DNA of 26,521 bases from DATBWZ01 sp036514535 (GCA_036514535.1 DATBWZ010000050.1:1-26521); one strand, 5' to 3'; numbered from the stretch's first letter, positions 8,129 through 16,169 are shown. Translations and numbers: made by a program. The notes: generated by a model from the letters alone, not told the origin.

Positions 8129-9025
8129 TCATTGAAGATACTCCGATTTTATTCTATTCCACATGACAAAATCCACATAAAACGAATGTTTCTCTGCTGA
8201 CCCGGTTATAATCCTGTCATATTCCTGGGAAGCAAAATAAACCTTCATTTTTTTGCTGATAGGAGCGATCATTTCCTCTGCCTTCCATCGGAATCTTCTT
8301 TTTGTCCGGCAATCTCTCAGACAACCGGTAAAGACAATCCATGCAGCCTCAACAAGCGGAATTTTATCTGTCGCTTTCTTAATTGCAAATAAGTTTCCAT
8401 GAAACTCGGGATTAAAAAATTTGAATATTTCGGAATACAAAGCAGCGTTATGATAATACTGAGGATAGTTAAGAACTCCGTCCTTTTTGAGGCTTCTTGC
8501 CACCCGCTGTATCAAATTAAGCGCAAGCCTGCCTATTCCAAGTCCGGGATAGTCCTGTCCAGGCAACCGGGGCTTTTCCGGCAAAAATTTTTCCAGCGGA
8601 TTCTGCAAACAAAGCCATTCAATTATCAACATGTCAAGCCGCTCCATCTCAACAGACTTTACAAAAGACTGATTAGGCTTAAACATTCCTTCGCTCAGAA
8701 TAATTTGCGCAATCAGATTTGACGGGCATTCCTGATTAAAGTATATATATAATTGCTGGTGGAACGGATCGGACGTATTCATTTTGAAAATCAGCGAACC
8801 AAGATTCAGAGATCTTATCTTCTCCAAAATACCTTCTTCTTCAAGAGCATTTTTAATATAACTTTCTGGATAGCGATTGAGATATAATTCCGTACCGCCC
8901 TTTGATTCCAATTGGGAGAGTATATCCTCGGAGGATACCCTAATACCAGATTTTACGAAAGACAGATCGTCAAAATGGACAAGCCTATCCAGCCTTCTTC
9001 TCAGGCTTGATAGTGGTTTGGTCAT
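8129..9025 (-). CDS. Unrecognised 298-residue protein (possible GNAT-like region)
   Basis: I do not recognise this family. It is soluble-looking, with no signal peptide or membrane helix. Residues about 157-212 are the most structured stretch: YPGLGIGRLALN, then a basic helix, then YHNAALYSEIFKFF. The order of a glycine-rich turn, a helix and an asparagine-led aromatic helix resembles the acetyl-CoA-binding half of GNAT acetyltransferases, but this is only a visual resemblance. Cysteines 235 and 239 lie in GCLRDCRTKRR, in a basic patch. The ATG is only 7 bases after a strong hairpin plus T-tract that follows the SCP2 gene, and no ribosome binding site is visible, so either the start lies elsewhere or expression depends on read-through. 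It is followed by a 12-bp palindrome and the tolQ promoter. Confidence 0.7.
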   Translation of the reverse strand: MTKPLSSLRRRLDRLVHFDDLSFVKSGIRVSSEDILSQLESKGGTELYLNRYPESYIKNALEEEGILEKIRSLNLGSLIFKMNTSDPFHQQLYIYFNQECPSNLIAQIILSEGMFKPNQSFVKSVEMERLDMLIIEWLCLQNPLEKFLPEKPRLPGQDYPGLGIGRLALNLIQRVARSLKKDGVLNYPQYYHNAALYSEIFKFFNPEFHGNLFAIKKATDKIPLVEAAWIVFTGCLRDCRTKRRFRWKAEEMIAPISKKMKVYFASQEYDRIITGSAEKHSFYVDFVMWNRIKSEYLQ

Positions 9026-9032
9026 AAAAATT

Positions 9033-9064
9033 GAAGCAGGAAGCGCTACAGCGCTTCCTGCTTC
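9033..9064 (-). terminator. Strong hairpin with T-tract after the SCP2 gene (terminator or attenuator)
   Basis: A perfect 14-bp stem GAAGCAGGAAGCGC with a 4-base loop, 6 bases after the SCP2-protein stop, followed on the minus strand by CAATTTTTA. This is a textbook Rho-independent terminator for minus-strand transcription. Unusually, the downstream gene's ATG follows the T-tract directly. Confidence 0.88.
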
Positions 9065-9070
9065 GCAAAC

Positions 9071-9430
9071 TTATTGCATGAACTGACCGAGTTTCATTGC
9101 GATGGACATGTCGCCCTTTATCTTCAGTTTTCCGGACATGAAAGCCATCTGCGGATTCAATTTGCCAAGAGTAAGATCCTTCCAGTTTTTTACATCCATA
9201 GTTAGTGTTGTTTTTGCCTGTGGATCTTCCGCTTCCGTTGTTGCAATTCCTGCTGGAGAGAGACTAAGAGAAAACTTCCCTCCGCCCTCGCCGGTAATAT
9301 CAAACTGCACAACAGCATTGATGGCCTTTGCCTTTTCGGCATCCTGCGGATTTTGCTTAATCTGCTCCGGCAGCCATTCAAGATAAAACTTCTTTGGGGT
9401 AATGTCCTCTGGTGGTTTCGGTCTTGCCAT
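9071..9430 (-). CDS. SCP2 sterol-carrier-domain protein
   Basis: A 119-residue single-domain protein of the SCP2 sterol/lipid-binding family, probably binding an acyl-CoA or other hydrophobic ligand in the cytoplasm. Family features are the FDITGEGGGKFSLSL strand pair, the central PQAKTTLTMDVKNWKDL and the terminal AFMSGKLKIKGDMSIAMKLG, which matches the usual lipid-binding helix end. The length is typical of stand-alone bacterial SCP2 domains. The ATG has a very strong AAGGAGGTG site and its own consensus-like promoter, and a terminator follows directly, so it looks monocistronic and well expressed. Divergent from ridA. The substrate is not known. Confidence 0.9.
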   Translation of the reverse strand: MARPKPPEDITPKKFYLEWLPEQIKQNPQDAEKAKAINAVVQFDITGEGGGKFSLSLSPAGIATTEAEDPQAKTTLTMDVKNWKDLTLGKLNPQMAFMSGKLKIKGDMSIAMKLGQFMQ

Positions 9431-9458
9431 AAAACACCTCCTTATAATTTTTTTTATT

Positions 9459-9486
9459 ATTCTAATTTAATGATTAATTCTGTCAA
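9459..9486 (-). promoter_or_regulatory. Promoter of the SCP2 gene
   Basis: TTGACA at 9486-9481, 16-bp spacer, TAGAAT at 9464-9459, upstream of AAGGAGGTG and the ATG at 9430. Confidence 0.7.
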
Positions 9487-9592
9487 GATAAATCGCTTTT
9501 ATTTCAACCCTTTGTTAATGGAGGGCTCTGAACCAACAATTTCCCGCCATAGCCGTTTACGCGGAGTTCAAAATCCGGGGAATAAAATTATC

Positions 9593-9621
9593 TTGCTATA
9601 AAAATTATTCCTTATTAAAAT
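9593..9621 (+). promoter_or_regulatory. Promoter of the ridA-meaB pair
   Basis: TTGCTA at 9593-9598, 17-bp spacer, TAAAAT at 9616-9621. The -10 box lies between the arms of an inverted repeat (9609-9630). Confidence 0.55.
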
Positions 9622-9630
9622 CAATAAGGA
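9609..9630 (+). promoter_or_regulatory. Inverted repeat over the ridA -10 box (candidate operator)
   Basis: Arms TCCTTATT and AATAAGGA (8 bp each) flank six bases and straddle the -10 box and expected start region. The position fits a repressor site; the regulator is not identified. Confidence 0.4.
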
Positions 9631-9663
9631 TTATGGATCCCCGGAGAGGCAATTTTCATTTTT

Positions 9664-10134
9664 ATGGATATTAATCTAAAACTTAAGCAGTTGGGAATAA
9701 GTCTTCCGGCATCATCAAAGCCGATTGCATCTTACATTAATGCTAAAGCGCACGGCGGATTGTTATTCATATCGGGGAAATTGCCGGTGGAATCCGGAGC
9801 GGTAAAATACAGGGGAAAGGTCGGGCGCGATATTACTCCGGAGGAAGGGTACTCGGCTGCAAGACTCGCTGCGTTACATGCCCTTGCTGCAGCAGGAGAG
9901 GTTGTTGGCGATTTTAATCTAATCAAGGGTGTTGTTAAAGTTACAGGCTATGTAAATGCAGCGCAAGGATTTACTGACATTCCAAAGGTCATAAACGGCG
10001 CATCGGACATCTTAGGTCAGATATTTGGCGAAAGAGGCAAACATGCGAGGAGTGCTGTGGGAGTAGCAGAACTGCCATTGAATTCTTCTGTGGAGATAGA
10101 GGTAATTTTTGAAATCAAAAAAAGAAATAAATAA
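9664..10134 (+). CDS. RidA/YjgF-family reactive-intermediate deaminase
   Basis: A 156-residue protein of the RidA (YjgF/YER057c/UK114) family, whose well-studied members hydrolyse reactive enamine/imine intermediates. The C-terminal signature HARSAVGVAELPLNSSVEIE holds the substrate-binding arginine (R129, matching E. coli R105) and, 15 residues on, E144 matching E120. The N-terminal half has the strand LLFISGKLPVE. It is longer than the 128-residue classical RidA, like the larger YjgF subgroup, so the precise substrate may differ. A GGAGAGG lies about 14 bases before the ATG, rather far. Its last 26 bases overlap the start of meaB, which implies coupled expression with a B12-mutase chaperone. 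Confidence 0.88.
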   Translation: MDINLKLKQLGISLPASSKPIASYINAKAHGGLLFISGKLPVESGAVKYRGKVGRDITPEEGYSAARLAALHALAAAGEVVGDFNLIKGVVKVTGYVNAAQGFTDIPKVINGASDILGQIFGERGKHARSAVGVAELPLNSSVEIEVIFEIKKRNK

Positions 10135-11062
10135 ACTCATAAAAGGGCTGATTTCGGGTAATCACCTTGCCCTCTCAAAAGTAATTTCAATTGTTGAAAA
10201 TCACCCGGAGGAAATCCCATTCATAATGGATGCAATTTATCATAGTATCGGAAAATCACACCGCATAGGCTTCACTGGTCCTCCTGGATCCGGGAAGAGC
10301 ACAATTATTGACGGACTTACCAGGATACTCCGGGAGAAAAACTTTTCCGTGGGGATCCTTGCGGTTGATCCCTCAAGCCCTTTCACTGGCGGCGCTGTTC
10401 TGGGGGACAGAATCAGAATGCAGAAACATTCCACGGATAAGCATGTCTTCATTAGAAGCATTGGAAGCAGAGGAAGCCATGGCGGGCTTTCAAGGTCAAC
10501 CGGCAGAATACTTGACCTCTTTGATGCCGCAGGATTTGATTACACGATAATAGAAACTGTCGGCGTAGGGCAAACGGAACTTGACATCATGAAATTTGCG
10601 GATACAACGATTGTCATTCTCGTTCCCGAATCCGGAGATTCAATTCAGACAATGAAAGCAGGACTGATGGAGATCGCTGATATATTCGTTGTGAACAAAT
10701 CTGACAGAACAGGCGCAGACGACACATTAAGATACATTCAGAACATGGTGGAGATGAAAGGCAAACCGTCAGGATGGAGACAGCCGGCAGTGCTAACAAA
10801 TGCGCTGAATGATTCTGGCATTGATAAACTGTTAACAGTGATTGAAAAGCACAATAAATATTTAAGCCAAACAAGGGGAAAAAGGGCGGAATTGAGGGAA
10901 GCAGAACTAAAAGACATCCTGGTCTCTGAATTTGCGTTTAAAGTTGAGGCCTTGTTAAAAACAGAAAAGTTTAAAAAATATATTAAACTCACAGAATCAG
11001 GGAAAGAAAGTCCTTATTCAATTGCAAGAAAGATACTTTCCCGGCTTTTAAAGATCTCCTGA
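10109..11062 (+). CDS. meaB: MeaB/ArgK-type GTPase, chaperone of B12-dependent acyl-CoA mutase
   Basis: A 317-residue G3E-family GTPase. MeaB proteins load and protect adenosylcobalamin in methylmalonyl-CoA mutase and related mutases. Visible GTPase motifs: Walker A GPPGSGKST (57-65), the switch region ETVGVGQTE (149-157) and the guanine-specificity motif NKSD (196-199). Conserved AVDPSSPFTGGAVLGDR (85-101) and RSIGSRGSHGGLSR (116-129) are typical of MeaB. The start is TTG at 10109, with AGAGGT six bases upstream inside ridA; no better start exists. It converges on the B12-binding subunit gene with a 4-base gap between stops. The large catalytic mutase subunit is not in the window. Confidence 0.94.
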   Translation: MKSKKEINKLIKGLISGNHLALSKVISIVENHPEEIPFIMDAIYHSIGKSHRIGFTGPPGSGKSTIIDGLTRILREKNFSVGILAVDPSSPFTGGAVLGDRIRMQKHSTDKHVFIRSIGSRGSHGGLSRSTGRILDLFDAAGFDYTIIETVGVGQTELDIMKFADTTIVILVPESGDSIQTMKAGLMEIADIFVVNKSDRTGADDTLRYIQNMVEMKGKPSGWRQPAVLTNALNDSGIDKLLTVIEKHNKYLSQTRGKRAELREAELKDILVSEFAFKVEALLKTEKFKKYIKLTESGKESPYSIARKILSRLLKIS

Positions 11063-11066
11063 AAAG

Positions 11067-11468
11067 TTATACAGATTTTATTTTTTCTTTAATGAACCGA
11101 ACAATTTCTTCTATTGGCGTGCCTGGACCAAAAACCGCCTTTATACCGCATCTCTTCAGGTATTTAATATCATGATCAGGGACAATACCTCCGCCAAAAA
11201 CCATAATATGCGGCAGTTTCTTTTTCTTAAGAAGTTTAACAACTTCAGGAAACAATGTCTTATGCGCCCCTGAAAGTATGCTAATGCCTATAGCATCGAC
11301 ATCCTCCTGCAGGGCTGTATTTACTATCATTTCCGGTGTCTGGTGTAAACCAGTATAAATAACCTCAAATCCTGAATCTCTAAGCCCCCTTGCAACAACC
11401 TTTGCTCCGCGGTCGTGTCCATCAAGACCTGCCTTTGCTATGAGAATACGGGAGATTTTCTTTGTCAT
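11067..11468 (-). CDS. Stand-alone B12-binding subunit of a methylmalonyl-CoA-mutase-type enzyme
   Basis: A 133-residue cobalamin-binding (B12-binding fold) protein, the size of the separate small subunit found in split acyl-CoA mutases. The cobalamin-ligand motif DxHxxG is D16-G-H18-D-R-G21, in the typical context AKAGLDGHDRGAKVVARGLRD. Further family features are GISILSGAH and the VFGGGIVPDHD loop. Together with the large subunit, absent here, and MeaB on the opposite strand, it would isomerise a branched or straight acyl-CoA; the actual substrate (methylmalonyl, isobutyryl, ethylmalonyl or hydroxyisobutyryl type) cannot be told. No ribosome binding site precedes the ATG and the -10 box ends only 7 bases before it, suggesting a leaderless mRNA. 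Confidence 0.92.
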   Translation of the reverse strand: MTKKISRILIAKAGLDGHDRGAKVVARGLRDSGFEVIYTGLHQTPEMIVNTALQEDVDAIGISILSGAHKTLFPEVVKLLKKKKLPHIMVFGGGIVPDHDIKYLKRCGIKAVFGPGTPIEEIVRFIKEKIKSV

Positions 11469-11475
11469 AATAGAG

Positions 11476-11505
11476 ATTATAATTTAAAAAAACAAAAAAG
11501 GTCAA
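11476..11505 (-). promoter_or_regulatory. Promoter of the B12-binding subunit gene, implying a leaderless transcript
   Basis: TTGACC at 11505-11500, 18-bp spacer, TATAAT at 11481-11476. Seven bases separate the -10 from the ATG at 11468, so transcription should begin at or next to the A of ATG. Confidence 0.6.
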
Positions 11506-11587
11506 ATAAATTATTAAGTTATCAAGTGCCAGAGCAAAATTAAGATTAAATAATCGGCAATAAATTTGCTAAAATCCCGATAAATTT

Positions 11588-12517
11588 TTAAGGAATTAAA
11601 AATTCCAACAGCGCTTTCTGTGTATGCAGCCTGTTCTCTGCCTGATCCCATACAACAGATTGCGGGCCGTCAAGCACATCGGAAGATATTTCTTCTCCCC
11701 TGTGAGCAGGCAAACAGTGCATAACTATTGCGTCACTCTTAGCTGCGGAAAGCAGATCTGAATCTATACGGAACGGCTCAAACGCCTTTATACGGTCCTG
11801 CGTAGATTTCTCCTGTCCCATGCTTACCCATACATCCGTATAAAGAACATCAGCCCCCTGCGCTGCCGTTTGGGGGTCATTTACAACCCTGATATCCGCG
11901 CCTGCTTTTAATGCGCGATCAAGAACCATTCTGTCAGGCTCAAAACCTGGCGGGCATGCAATTGTAAGAGCAAAACCAAAAACTTGCGATGACTCAATTA
12001 ACGAATTGGCTACATTATTGCCATCCCCAATATATGCTACCCGGCATGAATTGATTCTGCCTTTTTTTTCAATAATGGTCATTACATCTGCAAGCGCCTG
12101 ACAGGGGTGAAGCAGATCAGATAGCGCATTTACTACAGGAATATCGGCGTACTCGGCCATTATATTTAATGTATCGTGCGAAAATGTCCTCATAACAATG
12201 CCACTTACATACCGTGAAAGTGTCCTCGCTGTATCAGCAACTGTTTCGCCCCGCGCCAGTTGGGAATCATTGGTTGTTATAAATAACGGATACCCGCCTA
12301 ATTCGTGGATCGCGCATTCAAAAGAGATCCTTGTCCGTGTTGAAGGTTTTTCAAAAATGAGGGCAATGGTCTTTTTTTTAAGCGCGGATTTTTGTCTCCT
12401 GTTTTTTTTAAGAAAAAACGCGTTTTTGATTATTTTGCGGGCGGATTCAGGAGATATATCCATCAACGATAGAAAATCCTGTTTTTTAATTTTATTTTTG
12501 GAATTAGATTTCTTCAA
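11588..12517 (-). CDS. argF: Ornithine carbamoyltransferase
   Basis: 309 residues, the normal length. It condenses ornithine and carbamoyl phosphate to citrulline in arginine synthesis. The carbamoyl-phosphate motif STRTR is at 59-63, the HPCQ motif at 137-140 (LLHPCQALAD), the ornithine-side loop DVWVSMGQ is present, and the catalytic HCLP motif (MHCLPAHRGEE) lies in the C-terminal part. The start is TTG at 12517, overlapping the argD stop as TTGA; the next methionine (M19) would cut conserved N-terminal residues. It is the last gene of the xerC-to-argF string. The 119 bases after it hold no gene, only a weak stem near 11540-11580 and the promoter of the next gene. argG and argH are not adjacent. 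Confidence 0.96.
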   Translation of the reverse strand: MKKSNSKNKIKKQDFLSLMDISPESARKIIKNAFFLKKNRRQKSALKKKTIALIFEKPSTRTRISFECAIHELGGYPLFITTNDSQLARGETVADTARTLSRYVSGIVMRTFSHDTLNIMAEYADIPVVNALSDLLHPCQALADVMTIIEKKGRINSCRVAYIGDGNNVANSLIESSQVFGFALTIACPPGFEPDRMVLDRALKAGADIRVVNDPQTAAQGADVLYTDVWVSMGQEKSTQDRIKAFEPFRIDSDLLSAAKSDAIVMHCLPAHRGEEISSDVLDGPQSVVWDQAENRLHTQKALLEFLIP

Positions 12518-13758
12518 TTATAATTTAGGCTCACCTTCTGAAATATTTCAGACAGAATTTCAATGGCTGCATCAATTTCATACTCCTTTACAATAAGAGG
12601 GGGAGAAAATCTCAGGACATTTTCGGAGGTACAGTTTATAAGCAACCCCTTTTTGCGTGCTTCGTCAACAATCGCCTTTCCAGGAAAATTCAGCTCAATT
12701 CCCTGGATAAGGCCCATTCCCCGTGAATCTTTAATAAAATCAAACTTGCTTTTTAACCATGATAGCCTCTTTCCTAAGTAATCGCCCATACGTTTACAGT
12801 TTTTCAAGACATCCGTCTCCAGGAGGGTATTGAGTACAGCCATACCCGCGGAAGCTGCAAGCGGATTCCCTCCGAAGGTTGATGCATGCGACCCTGGATT
12901 AAAAACGCTGGCAATATCCTCCCTTGCAATCATGGCGCCTATAGGTACGCCATTGCCCAGTCCTTTGGCGAGTGTCATTATATCCGGCTTCACGCCATAA
13001 TGCTCATAGCAAAATAATTTTCCTGTTCTTCCAATACCGGTCTGAACTTCGTCAAATATAAGCAAAAGATTCCTGTCATCGCATATTTTTCTCACGGATT
13101 TAAGATACTCCTGCGTAGCCGCATAAATGCCGCCCTCGCACTGAATCGGTTCAAGAAGGACAGCGCAAGTACTGTTGTCTATCCTTGCGGTTAAGGAATT
13201 TATATCGTTAAATTCTGCAAAATAAAAGCCCTCCAGCATTGGACCAAAACCCTTGCGAAACTTCTCCTGCCCTGTAGCGGAAAGAGCCGCTATTGTCCGC
13301 CCGTGAAAGGAATTTTTCATGGCAATAATTCCAAACCTTTCCTCGCCGTGTTTTTCAATGCTGTATCTCCTTGCCAGTTTTATCGCTGCCTCATTTGCCT
13401 CTGCGCCGCTGTTGCAGAAAAAAATCCTCCCGGCAAAAGAATTCTTGACAAGGAGTTCTGCCAGGTTAATCTGCTGTTCTATATAATAAAGGTTGGATAC
13501 ATGCAATAACTTCTTTGCCTGTGCAGAAATTGCCTTTGCTACGGCAGGGTGGGAATGACCGAGAACGCAGACAGCTATTCCACCGACAAAATCAAGATAC
13601 TTATTCCCATCTGAATCCCAGACCCAGCTGCCCTTTCCGCGCACTAACACAACAGGCTGACGCGCGTAGGTACCGGCAATATATTTGTCCGATATTTCCC
13701 TTAAATTTCGCCTTATTTTTAAAGAAGACTTTGCTACCTTTACGGATTTTTTCTGCAA
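12514..13758 (-). CDS. argD: Acetylornithine/succinylornithine aminotransferase
   Basis: A 414-residue PLP-dependent class III aminotransferase making N-acetylornithine in arginine synthesis. The cofactor lysine is K265 in TLAKGLGNG, with the preceding FDEVQTGIGRTG (D236) and the phosphate-binding NSGAEANE at 116-123. Flanked by argB and argF, which fixes the substrate assignment better than sequence alone. The gene starts with TTG at 13758, with AGG nine bases upstream overlapping the argB stop region; the first ATG-like alternative is too far inside. A basic N-terminal extension of about 20 residues precedes the usual start region. Confidence 0.95.
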   Translation of the reverse strand: MQKKSVKVAKSSLKIRRNLREISDKYIAGTYARQPVVLVRGKGSWVWDSDGNKYLDFVGGIAVCVLGHSHPAVAKAISAQAKKLLHVSNLYYIEQQINLAELLVKNSFAGRIFFCNSGAEANEAAIKLARRYSIEKHGEERFGIIAMKNSFHGRTIAALSATGQEKFRKGFGPMLEGFYFAEFNDINSLTARIDNSTCAVLLEPIQCEGGIYAATQEYLKSVRKICDDRNLLLIFDEVQTGIGRTGKLFCYEHYGVKPDIMTLAKGLGNGVPIGAMIAREDIASVFNPGSHASTFGGNPLAASAGMAVLNTLLETDVLKNCKRMGDYLGKRLSWLKSKFDFIKDSRGMGLIQGIELNFPGKAIVDEARKKGLLINCTSENVLRFSPPLIVKEYEIDAAIEILSEIFQKVSLNYN

Positions 13759-13764
13759 ACCGGA

Positions 13765-14676
13765 TTACCTGTCAAAAAGTGTTCCGCTGACCTCTTTCAT
13801 TTCTTTTGGATCCTTTGAAAGATGTATTTCCGTCCCCACGCCCTTCTGCGTAAATATTTCAAGTAGAATAGAATGCATTATCCTTCCATCTATTATATGT
13901 GTTTTTTTAACCCCTGTCTTTAACGCTGCAATGCAACATTTTATTTTGGGTATCATTCCTCCTGTAACAACCTGATTTGAAATTTTTGCAGTTATCTCAT
14001 CCTCATCCATTGATGTGATAAGGGAACCGTCCCTGTCCTTAACCCCTTCAACATCTGTCAGGAGGATGAGTTTTTCTGCCCTCAGTGACGAAGCGATTGC
14101 CCCCGCAACAGTATCTGCGTTAAGATTATATGATTTGCCGTTTTCATCAACACCCACAGGTGCTATAACAGGAATAAATTTTCCATAACAGAGATTTTTC
14201 AGCATCTTGCTGTTTATTGTGGTTACCTCCCCCACGCTGCCATAATTAATATCAGATCCCTTTTCCGGCTCCTTCTGTTTCGCAATGATCAGATTTGCAT
14301 CCTTTCCGCAGAGGCCAATAGCCTTACCCCCCATCTGGTTTATATCCACAACTATTTTTTTGTTAATTTTCCCGACAAGCACCATTTCAACTATTTCCAT
14401 TGTTTCTTCATCGGTCACCCTTAACCCGTTAACGAATTTAGGGGTCTTTCCAAGTTTTTGAAGATATTCATCAATCTGCGGACCCCCACCATGGACAACA
14501 ATGGGATTTATCCCTATGAACTTGAACATTACCACATCTTTAATGAAGGCTTTACGCAACTCTCCGTCAATCATTACATGCCCGCCGAATTTAACAACAA
14601 ATATCTTTTCATTAAACTTTTTTATGTAAGGCAATGCTTCAAGCAATATGTTTGCTTTCTCAATATAATGCTTCAT
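13765..14676 (-). CDS. argB: Acetylglutamate kinase, probably arginine-sensitive type
   Basis: 303 residues, phosphorylating N-acetylglutamate. Motifs: VVKFGGHVM with K29, HGGGP at 62-66, and the KDANLIIAKQ, LNADTVAGAIA and VTGGMIPK stretches of the amino-acid kinase fold. The N-terminus carries an extra amphipathic helix before the first strand (IEKANILLEALPYIKKF). In characterised enzymes this helix links dimers into the hexamer that arginine inhibits, so feedback control at this step is likely. The ATG overlaps the stop of the REC-GAF-GAF gene by four bases (ATGA). argC and argJ are absent here. Confidence 0.96.
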   Translation of the reverse strand: MKHYIEKANILLEALPYIKKFNEKIFVVKFGGHVMIDGELRKAFIKDVVMFKFIGINPIVVHGGGPQIDEYLQKLGKTPKFVNGLRVTDEETMEIVEMVLVGKINKKIVVDINQMGGKAIGLCGKDANLIIAKQKEPEKGSDINYGSVGEVTTINSKMLKNLCYGKFIPVIAPVGVDENGKSYNLNADTVAGAIASSLRAEKLILLTDVEGVKDRDGSLITSMDEDEITAKISNQVVTGGMIPKIKCCIAALKTGVKKTHIIDGRIMHSILLEIFTQKGVGTEIHLSKDPKEMKEVSGTLFDR

Positions 14677-16169
14677 TCTATCTTCTCTATGTTCTCCTTC
14701 ATTACATCTATTTCAGTTTCAGCCAGCGCAAGTTTATCTATACTTTTTACAAGATTATTATGCAACCATGCAATTTTTGAAGCAATAGTTATAGCAAAAC
14801 CTATTGATTCTGTAATTTCAATATCCTCCGGAGAAAATTTTAATTCTCCGCGTTTATTCACAACCTTTAAAATTCCCACAACATATTTTTTCATTTTTAT
14901 GGGAAGGAGTATCAGCGAATTAACGTTAATCCCGGTCATCCCATCAATTTCTTTATTAAATCTTGGTTCCTCAACCACAGTTTCTGTATAAAATATATTT
15001 CCTTCCTTCCTGACAATCTCGCAGATACTGTCCGCTTGGCTGAGTATCTCCTTGTTTTCCGTAATATTATCATCTGTTATAGATACTTCTAACAAAAAGT
15101 TTTCTCCGTCGTCCTCCTTTAAATAAAGAGCGATGCCTTCGGCCCCAAGCACATTATACGCCAGATTTAACAATTCAACAAATGTTGAATGAGGATCAAC
15201 CTCTGAAATCAACACCCTCAAAGAATCATTTACAAGTGATAACCGGCCTGTATATTTTTTAAGTTCTGACCCAATATGCGAACGTTCCAGCGATAACGAA
15301 ATCTGGTTGGAAAACATATTCAGTACGGCAAGATCGTGTTCATCAAAATGCGCACCGTTCTTTTTATCATTGAGGCTTATCACACCGATAGTCATATCAA
15401 ATAGTTTGAGCGGAACAGATATAAAAGAATTGCTTTTGTATTTGCTGGAAAAGTCTGATTCTTTAAATCTTCGATCCTTTGAAAAATCTTTTACAAGCAG
15501 TGGTTCCTCTTTTTCTGCTACCCATCCTGAAATTCCCTCTCCGACCTTTTTAATATCCTTTTTTGCTTCGGACGCGTTATACCCATAAGCAACAGCGACT
15601 CTCATTTCATTTGTTGCCCTATTAATCCACATAAGCGAGACTTTTTCCACCCCCATTACTTCAGCAATCAGATTTACCATGTGTTGCAACATTTCCGTAT
15701 TCTCAAACAGTGAATCAATGGAAATAGTCCCCTTTGTTATCTCGGCAAATTGCTTGGCTCCATATTCAAGCGCTATAATTCTGCCAAAGGATTCATCTTT
15801 TGCCTTATTTTTCAGTTCAAATATCTTATTAAGAACTTTCTGAACTTCCAATTCATCTAATGGCTTTTTCAAAAAATCAAGCGCTCCCAGAGTAAACGCT
15901 TTGCTGGACAAAAATCTCTCTTTTTCGGAGACCAGCATAATTACAGGAAGGTTGCGGTTCTGCTCTCTTATCCTCCGCAGGACATCAATTCCATGAAGGT
16001 TGGGCATAACAATGTCAAGGAGGATAATATCAAAATGATTTGATTTTAATATCTCAAGCGCCTCTATTCCCGACTGTGCGGTAATTGATGAGTGATCCAT
16101 AGAGCCAATAATCTCACTCAGTTTACTGCAAATTAACTCATCATCATCAACCACAAGTATATTTGCCAT
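14673..16169 (-). CDS. Response-regulator receiver protein with two GAF domains and no output domain
   Basis: 498 residues. A complete receiver domain (1-120) has the acidic pair D8-D10, phospho-acceptor D52 in LLDIVMP, the switch residue S81 and the lysine in DFLKKP. A linker helix is followed by two GAF-like domains, about 145-300 (with VSLMWINR, GISGWVAEK and SFISVPL) and about 310-475 (with ALYLKEDD and SLILLPIKMK). The protein ends in a short helix, with no GGDEF, HTH, histidine kinase or ATPase domain. It must act through protein contacts or by ligand-dependent oligomerisation; this is an inference. It sits nine bases after hslU and overlaps argB, so it is expressed with the HslVU protease and arginine genes. 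No partner histidine kinase is in the window. Confidence 0.88.
   Translation of the reverse strand: MANILVVDDDELICSKLSEIIGSMDHSSITAQSGIEALEILKSNHFDIILLDIVMPNLHGIDVLRRIREQNRNLPVIMLVSEKERFLSSKAFTLGALDFLKKPLDELEVQKVLNKIFELKNKAKDESFGRIIALEYGAKQFAEITKGTISIDSLFENTEMLQHMVNLIAEVMGVEKVSLMWINRATNEMRVAVAYGYNASEAKKDIKKVGEGISGWVAEKEEPLLVKDFSKDRRFKESDFSSKYKSNSFISVPLKLFDMTIGVISLNDKKNGAHFDEHDLAVLNMFSNQISLSLERSHIGSELKKYTGRLSLVNDSLRVLISEVDPHSTFVELLNLAYNVLGAEGIALYLKEDDGENFLLEVSITDDNITENKEILSQADSICEIVRKEGNIFYTETVVEEPRFNKEIDGMTGINVNSLILLPIKMKKYVVGILKVVNKRGELKFSPEDIEITESIGFAITIASKIAWLHNNLVKSIDKLALAETEIDVMKENIEKIE

Noticed and set aside
9353..9601. An 82-residue plus-strand frame upstream of ridA
   Set aside because: It overlaps the SCP2 gene and both promoters, and shows no ribosome site or domain.
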